Source: Chlamydiifrater phoenicopteri (lineage in GTDB: Bacteria > Chlamydiota > Chlamydiia > Chlamydiales > Chlamydiaceae). Taken from it: DNA of 64,000 nucleotides. Within the stretch, counting starts at the first letter, position 1. The number at the start of each line of letters is the position of its first letter. This document shows, one piece after another, positions 48,859 to 59,000 of this stretch. The notes below the pieces were generated by a model. It did not search any database. It had not been told where the DNA came from and saw only the letters and a program-made list of their open reading frames with translations. A program made the position numbers and the translations under genes. Where the stretch lies: assembly GCF_902807005.1 (NCBI RefSeq), contig NZ_LR777658.1:496001-560000 (forward strand), in the 5' to 3' direction.

Positions 48859-48924
48859 CTTTATACCCGATGCAAGGTATAAAGTCCTAAGAAGTTCTTG
48901 GCAGAATCTCTCTACAAGAACTTC
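48859..48924 (+). promoter_or_regulatory. Two tandem perfect hairpins in the dnaX leader
   Basis: CTTTATACC (48859-48867) pairs exactly with GGTATAAAG (48876-48884). GAAGTTCTTG (48891-48900) then pairs exactly with CAAGAACTTC (48915-48924). Both lie 45-110 bases before the dnaX ATG. They could be RNA leader elements, a small RNA or protein-binding palindromes; no T tract follows either. Confidence 0.45.
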
Positions 48925-48968
48925 AATCAACTAACATTGAGCGCTTTACACCCCAAGAAAAATACATC

Positions 48969-50417
48969 ATGGCATCTTCTACCCCTTATATAGTTTCTTC
49001 GAGAAAATATCGCCCTAAAAAATTTTGCGATATTATTGGGCAAACAGCAGCTGTTACCGTCCTACAAAATGCTTTGCGCTTCAATAGGTCCGCTCATGCC
49101 TACGTCTTCTGCGGCACAAGAGGAACAGGGAAAACAACCTTAGCGCGACTTTTCGCTAAATCTTTAAACTGTGACAACTTGTCCGCAGACATAGAACCTT
49201 GTAACTCTTGTTCTTCATGTATAGAAATTTCTCAAGGCAATTCTTTAGATGTCCTAGAAATTGATGGAGCTTCTCACAGAGGGATAGAAGATATTCGACA
49301 AATCAACGAAACTGTTATCTTTGCTCCAGCAAAAGCCTCTTATAAAGTGTATATTATAGACGAAGTTCATATGCTGACCAAAGAAGCCTTCAACGCCCTA
49401 CTGAAAACCCTTGAAGAGCCCCCTAGCCATGTAAAATTTTTCTTGGCAACTACGGAACCTCATAGAATCCCTACTACCGTGCTGAGTAGATGTCAGCGAC
49501 TAACGCTCAAAAGGATCCCCGAAAGCTCTATTGTAGAAAAGTTACAGAAAATGGCTAAAGAGAGCTCTATAAAAACCTCCGAAGAAGCTCTTCTTCCTAT
49601 AGCTAAAGCCGCTGAAGGGAGCCTAAGAGACGCCGAGTCCATGTATGACTTTGTCGTGTCTATGTACCCTGAAGAGTTATCTGTTAACAATGTTTGCGAT
49701 GCTGTAGGCATCCCCTTGCCACATACTCTGTCCGATCTACATAAAGGCATTTTGGAAAAAAATTATGCAACTATTTTCTCTATTACCAATGAACTGTTTG
49801 AATCTGGAAGAAATATTGCTCATTTCTTAGATTGTCTAATAAATTTTTATTGCTCCGCTCTTTCAACACCAGACTCAAAAATAACTTTAGACATTTCTGA
49901 GGATAAGTTATTAGAGATAATCGACTTCCTCAGCAGATCATCTGCAAACCTTAGTAAAACAGTTTTTGAAAAAACTTTCTTAGAAGCAACTCTACTCCAA
50001 CTAGTTTATTTAATAAACAGGCCCTCATCTAAAGAAATTTTAAAAGAAGTTCAATCTTTAAAAACATCTTTCCCTCTTGCTAACCATCCACAATCTTCAC
50101 AAACAAAATCTGCAACACCAACTATTCTTCAAGAAAAAGAAAAAAAAGATTTATTCAATGAACTGCGGTCGCTACAACCCGAAAGTAACTCTCTAAAACA
50201 ATTAAAACTAGAAACTAGCTCGAAGCACTCTTCCGACGAATTAAAAACTACACCCACTCAGTCACCCACCCACCCCCTTCCTTCTGCCCCTTCAGAAAAA
50301 AACCCTCCAAAATCTAAGAATTTTAAATCAATTTCTGTAGAAGAATCATCCCTTATTGATACTATACTTCAATTCGCCTCTGTTGAGTTTTCAGGAATAC
50401 TTACAAAAGGAAAATAA
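48969..50417 (+). CDS. dnaX: DNA polymerase III subunit gamma/tau
   Basis: DnaX is the ATPase of the clamp loader. The 482-residue protein has Walker [13 protein letters not shown] near residue 41, a zinc-binding [24 protein letters not shown], Walker [11 protein letters not shown] and the sensor [17 protein letters not shown]. The C-terminus after about residue 370 is low-complexity, and the tau domains are not clear, so it may be a gamma-like form. It is followed 2 bases later by ybaB, the usual dnaX-ybaB pair. Confidence 0.94.
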   Translation: MASSTPYIVSSRKYRPKKFCDIIGQTAAVTVLQNALRFNRSAHAYVFCGTRGTGKTTLARLFAKSLNCDNLSADIEPCNSCSSCIEISQGNSLDVLEIDGASHRGIEDIRQINETVIFAPAKASYKVYIIDEVHMLTKEAFNALLKTLEEPPSHVKFFLATTEPHRIPTTVLSRCQRLTLKRIPESSIVEKLQKMAKESSIKTSEEALLPIAKAAEGSLRDAESMYDFVVSMYPEELSVNNVCDAVGIPLPHTLSDLHKGILEKNYATIFSITNELFESGRNIAHFLDCLINFYCSALSTPDSKITLDISEDKLLEIIDFLSRSSANLSKTVFEKTFLEATLLQLVYLINRPSSKEILKEVQSLKTSFPLANHPQSSQTKSATPTILQEKEKKDLFNELRSLQPESNSLKQLKLETSSKHSSDELKTTPTQSPTHPLPSAPSEKNPPKSKNFKSISVEESSLIDTILQFASVEFSGILTKGK

Positions 50418-50419
50418 TT

Positions 50420-50713
50420 ATGGGTAGCGGGTTTGCTAAGAAAAAAAAAGAAGCTAAATTAATGGAGCAACGTTTCCGAGAAATGGAAGCTTCTTTGAAG
50501 GAACAGCGTGTAGAGGGATCTGCTGGGAACGGTCTGGTCTCAATTACTCTTAACGGTAAAGGAGACCTTATAGATATATCTATTAAGCCCGACTGTATGG
50601 ATCCAGAAGACCCAGAATGCTTGGAAGATCTAATTAAGGCCGCTTACAAAAACGCTCGAGAATCTCTAGAAACAAACAATGAAATCTTAAATCCGACAGC
50701 TTTCCCTTTCTAG
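50420..50713 (+). CDS. ybaB: Nucleoid-associated protein YbaB/EbfC family
   Basis: A 97-residue dimeric DNA-binding protein with a helical N-terminus and the conserved core [20 protein letters not shown]. YbaB proteins coat and bend DNA; the chlamydial homologue may shape the nucleoid. It is co-transcribed with dnaX by its 2-base spacing. Confidence 0.93.
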   Translation: MGSGFAKKKKEAKLMEQRFREMEASLKEQRVEGSAGNGLVSITLNGKGDLIDISIKPDCMDPEDPECLEDLIKAAYKNARESLETNNEILNPTAFPF

Positions 50714-50720
50714 AAACCAG

Positions 50721-50738
50721 CCGAAGCACTAGCTTTGG
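50721..50738 (+). terminator. Small hairpin between ybaB and ptsI
   Basis: CCGAAGC (50721-50727) pairs with GCTTTGG (50732-50738), with one G-T pair and a 4-base loop, in the 63-base convergent gap. No T tract follows directly, so terminator function is a guess from placement. Confidence 0.3.
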
Positions 50739-50776
50739 AGCTAATAATCCCTTCAAAACAACGTCTTTGGTTGTCT

Positions 50777-52531
50777 TTATGCTCTAATCTTCTTTTGAAA
50801 AAGCTCTGGAAGATCTTCCACACAGACAGCTTCCAAAGCTTTTTCTGCTAGCCTTTGACATTCAACCAAATCTATTTTTGACACTACCGATCTTATTTCA
50901 TCGATAGCGGATAAAGAAACAGAAACCTCTTGAACACCTAGCCCTACAAGAAGAGGAATAAACACAGGATCACTAGCTACCTCTCCACAAACACATACTG
51001 CCTTATTGGCACTTTTTGCTAACTTGACGACACGAGAAATCATACGAATCACAGCAGGATGTAAGGGAGCTTCTAAATGAGGATAATTCATGCACTCTCT
51101 ATCAATAATCAATGCATTTCTGGATAAATCATTGGTTCCAATAGCAAAAAAATCACTTTCTTGAACGAACTCTTCCATCAAAAAAATCATAGAAGGGACT
51201 TCCACCATGCATCCCAAAGAAATCTTTTGCAAAGAACACTCAGGCTCTTCTTGCTGACAATCTTCTATAAGTTCTAACATACGATCTTTAATGAACCTAA
51301 ACTCGCTTATATCCGAAACCCATGGTATTAATATCCTAAGAGGCCCTGAAGCTGTTGCTAACAAAGCAGCCTTCAACTGCACATTTAAAACTTCTGGGTG
51401 ACGCATCAACCAACGCAATGATCGCTCCGTCTCTGACCCCAAGAACCCCTCATACACCTTATCCCCACCAAAATCAAATAAGCGCAAAACTGAAGGTGTA
51501 GAAGCTTTGTGCGACGCCAACAATTTATAAAGTTGCAACTGCTTATAAAAACTAAAGTTATTGATATTTTCAAGAACAGGGAACTCTGAACGAAACAGCC
51601 CTACAGCAACTTGAGGAAAGCTTTTTTGCAGCAAACGCAATGTTTGCATACACTCTATATTTGCAGAAATTTTTAAATGCGTATGCGTCACATCTGCCGA
51701 GCAACGGTCTACACCCCTAGCTTCTTCCCACAGGCGTTTTTTTTCATAGTAAGACTCTAAAGTTGCTGGCCTTGGATCAAAAATCACCTCACCATCCACA
51801 GCATCAACGATAACCATCGAACCATGATATCTCTCCATAGCTTCCCAAGAAACTAAAGGAATGCCTGCAACATAAGGTATCCCCTTAGCTCTTGCTACTA
51901 TAGCAGCATGCGAGGTTGCAGACCCCCTCGATGAAACAAAAGCCCTAATGTAGGATGAATTTGCCCCTGCAATATCCGAGGGAATCAACTCTCTAGAAAA
52001 AATAATATAGTTCTGCCCTACCTCACCTATATCATCCTTGCGATTACTACATAAATGCCCAATAATGCGATTAGAAACATCCTGAATGTCTTGCAGCCTC
52101 TCCACAATAACACTGCCCTTGTGAGAACTAACCATCTTCTCCTCTATACGATCTATAACCGAGGAAAGGACGTACTCTGCATTTTTTCTATCCTTACGAA
52201 TCGTATCTACAACTTCTTCTGTTATCAGGGGGTCTTTAATAATCTCCAAATGAGCTTGGAGAATAGCAGAAACTTCCGCATACCCTTGCTCCCCTTTATT
52301 TTGTTCCTTAAGAGCCGCGATATCTGAACCAGAATTTTTTAATGCTCTGTAATACCTATTAATTTCGTGTTCAACTTCCTCCTGAGGCAAAGTAAGCTCA
52401 CTAATACAAGCTTCTGTTTTGGATAAAAAATTTGCTTTGCCAATAGAAATTCCAGAAACTATAGAGGTTCCTTGAAAGCGCTTCTCTTCAAAAAGACTAT
52501 TATCACCCATACACCTCAACTCATTCTTCAT
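50777..52531 (-). CDS. ptsI: Phosphoenolpyruvate-protein phosphotransferase (PTS enzyme I)
   Basis: Enzyme I takes phosphate from PEP onto its own His and passes it to HPr. The 584-residue protein has the phospho-His site GSATSHAAIVARAKGIP and a PEP-binding TIM barrel with LRLFDFGGDK, FRSEFP and the C-terminal CGEVASDP Cys. I chose ATG 52531 (MKNELRC), which has AGGA 6 bases upstream and overlaps ptsH by 11 bases; ATG 52510 (MGDNSLFEE) is an alternative. The PtsN proteins at 36.7-37.8 kb are its likely endpoints. Confidence 0.94.
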   Translation of the reverse strand: MKNELRCMGDNSLFEEKRFQGTSIVSGISIGKANFLSKTEACISELTLPQEEVEHEINRYYRALKNSGSDIAALKEQNKGEQGYAEVSAILQAHLEIIKDPLITEEVVDTIRKDRKNAEYVLSSVIDRIEEKMVSSHKGSVIVERLQDIQDVSNRIIGHLCSNRKDDIGEVGQNYIIFSRELIPSDIAGANSSYIRAFVSSRGSATSHAAIVARAKGIPYVAGIPLVSWEAMERYHGSMVIVDAVDGEVIFDPRPATLESYYEKKRLWEEARGVDRCSADVTHTHLKISANIECMQTLRLLQKSFPQVAVGLFRSEFPVLENINNFSFYKQLQLYKLLASHKASTPSVLRLFDFGGDKVYEGFLGSETERSLRWLMRHPEVLNVQLKAALLATASGPLRILIPWVSDISEFRFIKDRMLELIEDCQQEEPECSLQKISLGCMVEVPSMIFLMEEFVQESDFFAIGTNDLSRNALIIDRECMNYPHLEAPLHPAVIRMISRVVKLAKSANKAVCVCGEVASDPVFIPLLVGLGVQEVSVSLSAIDEIRSVVSKIDLVECQRLAEKALEAVCVEDLPELFQKKIRA

Positions 52532-52814
52532 CAAACTTCCTAGCAAACACATCTTGTAACTTAGCTGCTAGCTCTTCAGCTCCTTTCCCTCGAAAATGCA
52601 CTTCAACTTCTCCTCCGCAAGGAATCCCCAACATAAGAATACTCATAACGCTTCTAGCATTAACAGTTTCTCCTCCGTAAGTGAATGTTACCTCACAATC
52701 ACTTCCTTCAAACAGACGTACTATTGTCCCTGCAGGACGCACATGCATTCCACTTTTATTCAATACCTTCAACACTACGGTCTTACACTCATTGCAAATA
52801 TCTTCAGCACCCAT
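52521..52814 (-). CDS. ptsH: PTS phosphocarrier protein HPr
   Basis: A 97-residue HPr with the active His in SGMHVRPAG and a Ser in ARSVMSILMLG at the position of the regulatory Ser46 of Gram-positive HPr. It relays phosphate from PtsI to EIIA proteins. AAGGGATAG precedes the ATG. It is co-directional and overlapping with ptsI and follows the CT338-like gene by 7 bases. Confidence 0.95.
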   Translation of the reverse strand: MGAEDICNECKTVVLKVLNKSGMHVRPAGTIVRLFEGSDCEVTFTYGGETVNARSVMSILMLGIPCGGEVEVHFRGKGAEELAAKLQDVFARKFDEE

Positions 52815-52821
52815 CTATCCC

Positions 52822-53592
52822 TTAACAATCACTATAAAAGATTTCTCCTAGTAAATACTTCTTGAACCAATCTAAAAACGAAGAGTAATGATAGTTTTCC
52901 GAAAAAAAAGGTTTTATGCCAAGCAAGACATCTCCTGCTCCATGTAAATTATCTTTCGAAAAAAACATATTAGGAGAAGGAAGACTCTTACAAACCTCAG
53001 GGTTGACCAAAAAGCATTGATAATTATCTGGCGAAGCTCCCTCATAAAAAGGAAACACTCCCAAAGAATAGCAGTCTTCAGTTTCATCAAACTTTCCTTC
53101 TTCTATGAGGAGCTTGCGCAGCTTTTGACTAGCTTTAGCCAAGTCTTTTGTAGACAAAATTCCTTTATCTTCGAAATTTCCAAACCCATCATGAATATAG
53201 AAAAAATTTGCATACACTCTGTCCCCACAAAAAGAAGGGACACAACCCGAAGGTTGCACAGGCGGATATCCCACAAAACTATTTTTACCCTCCTTTCCAA
53301 GATATAATAGACAGGGCTGGAAAGGACTCAACGAAGAGATTCTATAAGCAAACACCTCCAAAGCATCGAGGGTCGAAAAAAACTCCATAATAAAAGACAG
53401 CGCTTCTGTCGAAAGATCCAATCGAGAAAGCCAAAACTGGCAACATAACTCTAACCGCTCCTTATGACTAAGACCCGCTAACTCGAACCATCCTCTAGGC
53501 AATAATGGCACCTTAGACAATATTGCTTCCCAAGACTCTTGCTTCTTTAAGTCTGAGATAGATAATGTATCGAAAAAAAATGAGTCTTCCAA
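52822..53592 (-). CDS. Conserved hypothetical protein (CT338-like position)
   Basis: A 256-residue soluble protein with no recognised family, signal peptide or membrane span. It is rich in Phe, Ser and Glu, ending HYSSFLDWFKKYL. The preferred start is TTG 53592 with GAGG 9 bases upstream. It begins the minus-strand run to ptsH and ptsI and is only 33 bases from the divergent comEC. Linkage to the PTS genes may hint at a shared regulatory role, but nothing in the sequence shows it. Confidence 0.75.
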   Translation of the reverse strand: MEDSFFFDTLSISDLKKQESWEAILSKVPLLPRGWFELAGLSHKERLELCCQFWLSRLDLSTEALSFIMEFFSTLDALEVFAYRISSLSPFQPCLLYLGKEGKNSFVGYPPVQPSGCVPSFCGDRVYANFFYIHDGFGNFEDKGILSTKDLAKASQKLRKLLIEEGKFDETEDCYSLGVFPFYEGASPDNYQCFLVNPEVCKSLPSPNMFFSKDNLHGAGDVLLGIKPFFSENYHYSSFLDWFKKYLLGEIFYSDC

Positions 53593-53625
53593 TCCAACAA
53601 TCCTCGTTTCGAAGCTTACTTTACC

Positions 53626-55077
53626 ATGCCCTTGCTATCTCTAGCACACCAAGAAGTCCTCCATTTTAGTAGAACTTTTAAGTGGTCCTTAGAAACTTTT
53701 TATAACTCGAATTTTCTTTTCATTATTGCGCTACACTGGCTGTCGGGAACTATTTCCAGCACACTTCCTGATATTGCAACACTACTACTACTGGCAATGA
53801 CACCATTCACTCTACAATTACGCTCAAAAACTTTTAAAAGCTGCCTAATCGTTTCTTTCTTTATTCCTTTAAGCCTTAACGTTGCTTGCCCAAGCAACAA
53901 TCCTTTCCTTCAGCATAACAAGAAAACTTCCTATAAGGAAAAATCTCTGAAAGTAAAAACAAAACTCGCAAAAGGCTTTATCTTTGCTACTCCTGAACTC
54001 TTTCATCAAAAAGTATCGAAAAAGCCGGTGGATGATATACCCAGATTAAAATTTAAATCTAATAAAAGCTTTATTCACAAAATATTACTAACTAGGAGTC
54101 GCCTCAGAACCTTTCTAATCAAAAAAATCCTACCAAGGGAAGAAGAAAATTTGGCGTCTCAGTTTTTACAAACTCTTCTCTTTGGAAAACCTCCAAACAA
54201 ATTATTACAAACAAGATTCTGTCTCCTAGGCATCTCTCATATATTAGTGGTTTCAGGATTCCATTTCTTCATCTTTAAAGAAATCCTTTCTCTTATAACA
54301 TTTTTTCTTCCCACAAAAATACGTCAAATGACCATCCTGCTGGGTTTGACGCTGTTTTTCGGAATACTCCCTTTTTCTCCATCTACCGTCAGAGCTTGGA
54401 TGAGCGCATCCCTGTCTACTTTATCTTTGTTCACCAAAGGACACTGCTCTTCTTTCAATCGATTGGGGCTCAGTATTATTGTCTGCTCTTGCTTGTTTCC
54501 CACAAACTCTGCCAGCTTTATCTTAACCTTTCTTTCCACCGGCGGCATCCTGCTGTTCTCTCCAACGATTTCTTACTTCTTAAAACGATGGGCTTACAAA
54601 ACGACAAGGATCTCCCCAACCAAAATCAAGGGGGCATCGTTATTAAAGCTTATCTATGATTACTGTTTGTCTTCTTTCTCTTTGACAGTCTCATCCCAGA
54701 TACTTCTTTTCCCCGTTATAATCTCTTATTTCGGGAAAATAACTCTCAGCGGCATATTCTACAGCATCATCGTCTCCCCACTCATTTATCCGCTATTTTT
54801 TTCATCTTTTTTCGCCATATTTACCGGTCTACCCCTGGCTTACAACTTCTCTAACAACCTGTCGGCTAAAATATTGGATTATTTATTTCTAAAAACGCTT
54901 CCTCTTTTTAAAGAAATCGCTCTTCCAGATTTATCCACTCTTGTAATAGGCTGTTACACTCTGTCCATGTCTATGCTGGGCATTGTCTGGAAAACCTATA
55001 TCAAAAATGTAACCAACGGTTGTTCTCATGATCCCATGCACCCCACACCTTCCACACACCTCTCAGACACCTTGTAA
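53626..55077 (+). CDS. comEC: ComEC/Rec2-type DNA uptake channel protein
   Basis: A 483-residue polytopic membrane protein with the ComEC competence core: LLGISHILVVSGFHFFIF (the conserved H...SG.H), then TVRAWMSASL and several spans. ComEC moves single-stranded DNA across the inner membrane. It is shorter than full ComEC (about 700-800), as it lacks the C-terminal metallo-beta-lactamase domain; the first 200 residues are poorly conserved. Its last 50 bases overlap the next gene. Confidence 0.85.
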   Translation: MPLLSLAHQEVLHFSRTFKWSLETFYNSNFLFIIALHWLSGTISSTLPDIATLLLLAMTPFTLQLRSKTFKSCLIVSFFIPLSLNVACPSNNPFLQHNKKTSYKEKSLKVKTKLAKGFIFATPELFHQKVSKKPVDDIPRLKFKSNKSFIHKILLTRSRLRTFLIKKILPREEENLASQFLQTLLFGKPPNKLLQTRFCLLGISHILVVSGFHFFIFKEILSLITFFLPTKIRQMTILLGLTLFFGILPFSPSTVRAWMSASLSTLSLFTKGHCSSFNRLGLSIIVCSCLFPTNSASFILTFLSTGGILLFSPTISYFLKRWAYKTTRISPTKIKGASLLKLIYDYCLSSFSLTVSSQILLFPVIISYFGKITLSGIFYSIIVSPLIYPLFFSSFFAIFTGLPLAYNFSNNLSAKILDYLFLKTLPLFKEIALPDLSTLVIGCYTLSMSMLGIVWKTYIKNVTNGCSHDPMHPTPSTHLSDTL

Positions 55078-56002
55078 AAGCTCTACAAAGGAAAACACTT
55101 ACACCGTTCTTCACATTGTATTGCTCATACTAGCTGCATCTCTTCCTCTAGCATCAATATTCCTAAATATACCCTTGCCATTGGCGTCTGCTCTCACAAT
55201 CTCTTTAATACTAATTGTTGTAATCGCTGCTCTATCTCTTCTCAGCTGCGGGAAGATACGCCTGGAAAAAAAACAACCTTATTCAATAGAAAGTACTATC
55301 ACTTTGCTACGAGAATATAATATCGATTCCTGGGAACCAGGTCATGGTTCGCTCAGATTTGCAAATCAAATTACCCTCACGCATAATAAAAGTAACACTC
55401 GCCTATGCTTGCATAAAGGTCATCCTTTTGATTGCAAACAAACCCATCCCCGAGCAGCATTCCTTTTTTCCATAATTCCCTCCATTGAAAAAGAGGGAAA
55501 CTGCGCCAGAACCCACTCATGCATAGCCGCTATTTCTAGCTTCATTTGGAATCAAATAAAAAAATCTCCAATAGATAAAATGACTCCCAGTGAATACAGA
55601 ATCTTATCATGGGAACCTGCAAAAGGTCTTCCTCCTAGAGCTAGCCATCTCATCTTTACAGTAGAAACTACACTAGAAGATCTAGAAAAGCCCTCCGGAG
55701 AAAATGCAGAGTTAAGTGAGTTGATGATGTTTTCTAAACTTTTTGCTTCTTTCGAAAAAAATTACCTAGAACTATTCGTGTTATGTTTTGAATACAAAAT
55801 TAACGAACTCCACATACAACTGTTAGGGGATAACATCCCTAAACCAGTGAATATAGGCGAGAAAAGTTGGGAACTTATGAAAGTTTTCCCCTTGCTTAAA
55901 GCTATTTCTCAACTCTCTGACAGTCAAAAAGAAACGCTCAAAGAAATTCACATTGACAACCCCAAAGAAACACCTTTAAAAGGTTTATTATTAACTCTTT
56001 AA
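55028..56002 (+). CDS. Inc-like protein, paralogue A of a three-gene cluster
   Basis: A 324-residue protein with a Ser/Thr/Pro-rich N-terminus and a bilobed hydrophobic domain at about residues 27-72 (VLHIVLLILAASLPLASIFL, ALTISLILIVVIAALSLL). A soluble region of about 250 residues follows. The C-terminal part holds ILSWEPAKGLPPRASHLIF and later KINELHIQLLGDN, which reappear in modified form in the two genes downstream. The topology is that of an inclusion membrane protein exposing a host-facing domain. It overlaps comEC by 50 bases. I know no homologue. Confidence 0.7.
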   Translation: MIPCTPHLPHTSQTPCKSSTKENTYTVLHIVLLILAASLPLASIFLNIPLPLASALTISLILIVVIAALSLLSCGKIRLEKKQPYSIESTITLLREYNIDSWEPGHGSLRFANQITLTHNKSNTRLCLHKGHPFDCKQTHPRAAFLFSIIPSIEKEGNCARTHSCIAAISSFIWNQIKKSPIDKMTPSEYRILSWEPAKGLPPRASHLIFTVETTLEDLEKPSGENAELSELMMFSKLFASFEKNYLELFVLCFEYKINELHIQLLGDNIPKPVNIGEKSWELMKVFPLLKAISQLSDSQKETLKEIHIDNPKETPLKGLLLTL

Positions 56003-56072
56003 TTTCATCATAACTAGCTTTATGCTATCCTGCTCACAGTTTTTGGTGAAAATTAAACAATAGAGCGTCACA

Positions 56073-59000
56073 ATGACTTCTGCCGTAACATCTGGTTCAT
56101 CTGCGAATCCAACAACAAGTTTATCTAAAAAGCCATCTTTAGCAGAACATTTAGCAAAAAAAAATCTCCCTCTTACTAACCGAGATATAACGAAAATAGC
56201 GCTAATAGTTGTTGGTCTTGTTTCGGCTACAAAATTATTTGTGATGGCCGCCTGTTACTTTGCTTTCGGTTCTGCTATTATAGGGTCTGTCGTTTTTAGC
56301 GTCGGAGCTGTTCTACTGTTACTCTACCTGCTCGCTATTGACGCCAGACCCAAAATCTTCCCTCCAGGAGTATTGCCCAAAGAGCTGCATCCAGCACATA
56401 CCAGAGATCTTCCACTTTACTTCGCTCCTCAGCTATGGCAACTGCCAGAACTTGAAGATTTCTCTTCAGAATACACAAGTCAAGTTCTACAACCTTATAC
56501 TGTCTCCGCTCCAGGAATTTCAGGAGACCCAGACTATGACGCTTGCGCACTCTTAGCCAGACTTTTTGAAGTACCCCGAGACGACTGGAAATATCACACC
56601 ATCTTCTTCCGTGATTGTCGTCTAACCAAAAGAGAAATACCAAATCTAGCTAGAGAAGTTGACGGATTAATTTTAACAAAGAAAAAAGACATTATCTCCC
56701 TAGATGAACAACCCGTATTTATTACAGAAAATCTTACAGAAGAACTGCTAACTCAAGCTCTCTCTTCTACAGCCCAACTATCCCAAGAAGAAGTTGCTAC
56801 AGTTGCTATTCCAAAGGAACTGCGCAATCACTTAGGTAAGCTCATCCTCGTCATAAACGATGATTTTGAGGAAAAGACTAGCTCTTCTTTATTCAAAAAG
56901 CTTGTTCAAACCTATACAGCCATATTCTCTGTTGCTATCCAGAATAAGATTAGAACTCTGCAATTGCCTTTATTAGGGATGCACGAATCCATAAAAAATC
57001 AGGTTCAACGAGAAAACCTTTGCTTACTGGCTCTACTACACGCTATACAACTAAACCTCTATGCTCAGCCAGAAGTCGCACACTTTAGAGTCAATCATTT
57101 GCCCAGAAGGATCTTAGAAAGAGATCCTAAACTTTATGCAAAAGTTAAGGAATACCTCAGAGATCCTCAAAAACCTATTCCACAAAAAAGTTTCTTTGAA
57201 GAGCTCCCTCTCTTAGAACATATTCCCGCAGATAGAACTGTCCAGTTTTACTCCAGCAAGTCAGAAGTAAGCAAATTAATAGAACAAGCGAAAGAGAAAC
57301 TTCAGGAAAGATTAAAAGCTAAACAAAAGAAAAAGCCGGCAGAAACTAAAGCCAAAGAAGAAGATAAGCCTGAGGCACCTAAAGTATCTCCGACAGAAGC
57401 TTCTGCTATTTCAGCTTTGCTAGCTTCAGCACCTGGACGATCCCCAAGAAAAATGCAGCAAGCTCCAGTTGAAGAAGTTTCTACTACCCCGGAAGAAGAA
57501 GAAACTTCTCTCCCCGAGAAGAAAGCTCCTGAAACACCTAAGCCAGCTCGACCCTCCTTGGTTCCTACGGAGCCCTCAGCTCCAACACTTAAACCTACTC
57601 CTGTCGTAACCGCTCCTGTCGTTACGGAAGCTCCTACACTCATTCGCACACCAGTAGTTACAACGCCTACGCCACCAACAGCTCCTCTACCTGCGCCCGT
57701 TGTAACAGCCCCTGTCGTTACGGAAGCTCCTACACTCATTCGCACACCAGTAGTTACAACGCCTACGCCACCAACAGCTCCTCTACCTGCGCCCGTTGTA
57801 ACAGCCCCTGTCGTTACGGAAGCTCCTACACTCATTCGCACACCAGTAGTTACAACGCCTACGCCACCAACAGCTCCTCTACCTGCGCCCGTTGTAACAG
57901 CCCCTGTCGTTACGGAAGCTCCTACACTCATTCACACACCAGTAGTTACAACGCCTACGCCACCAACAGCTCCTCTACCTGCGCCCGTTGTAACAGCCCC
58001 TGTCGTTACGGAAGCTCCTACACTCATTCGCACACCAGTAGTTACAACGCCTACGCCACCAACAGCTCCTCTACCTGCGCCCGTTGTAACAGCCCCCGTC
58101 GTTACGGAAGCTCCTACACTCATTCGCACACCAGTAGTTACAACGCCTACGCCACCAACAGCTCCTCTACCTGCGCCCGTTGTAACAGCCCCTGTCGTTA
58201 CGGAAGCTCCTACACTCATTCACACACCAGTAGTTACAACGCCTACGCCACCAACAGCTCCTCTACCTGCGCCCGTTGTAACAGCCCCTGTCGTTACGGA
58301 AGCTCCTACACTCATTCGCACACCAGTAGTTACAACGCCTACGCCACCAACAGCTCCTCTACCTGCGCCCGTTGTAACAGCCCCCGTCGTTACGGAAGCT
58401 CCTACACTCATTCGCACACCAGTAGTTACAACGCCTACGCCACCAACAGCTCCTCTACCTGCGCCCGTTGTAACAGCCCCTGTCGTTACGGAAGCTCCAC
58501 TAACAACCACATTAACTGGAACTCCTGAGTCAACTGAAGAAATGACTCTCTACGATTTGAATGAACAAGTATCTACCTTGCTTTCATTCTCGGGGAAAGC
58601 TTTATGTGGACAAATAATATTTTCAAAATCGAAACAAGAAGTCTTGGCTTTAATAAGTAAGTGTTCCCAACAAACTCAAAACATATTCGCTTCTTTATCC
58701 CCAAAAGATTTATCATCGGATCTTTTCATTAGAACATCTCCAGAAAAGATGTCCTTGGATCAAAGAAACAAAATTGTGGATGAGCTTATTTCCAAAGCCT
58801 TTGACATCCTCTTATCTAGAGAAGATGTGCTTAAAATTTTAAACACAATCTTGGAAAGGAAACTTGTTTATCTTTCTGAAACAGGAGTTGATTCTGCCGC
58901 ATCATTGGAAAAATTAGCAGATAAACTTTCACGAATTTTGCAATTACAAGCAGGATCTTCTGTCGTTATCTCCGCATCAACATTCTCTTTAGATGAAAAG

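Noticed and set aside
57603-58498. CRISPR array
   Set aside because: The repeats are contiguous, in frame and without spacers, so this is a coding minisatellite.
57302-58510. Three long antisense open frames rich in Gly/Val/Thr opposite the tandem repeat
   Set aside because: A stop-free 96-bp repeat automatically gives stop-free antisense frames. They have no ribosome sites, and their apparent starts fall at the CAC/CAT variant codons of units 4 and 7 in the coding strand.
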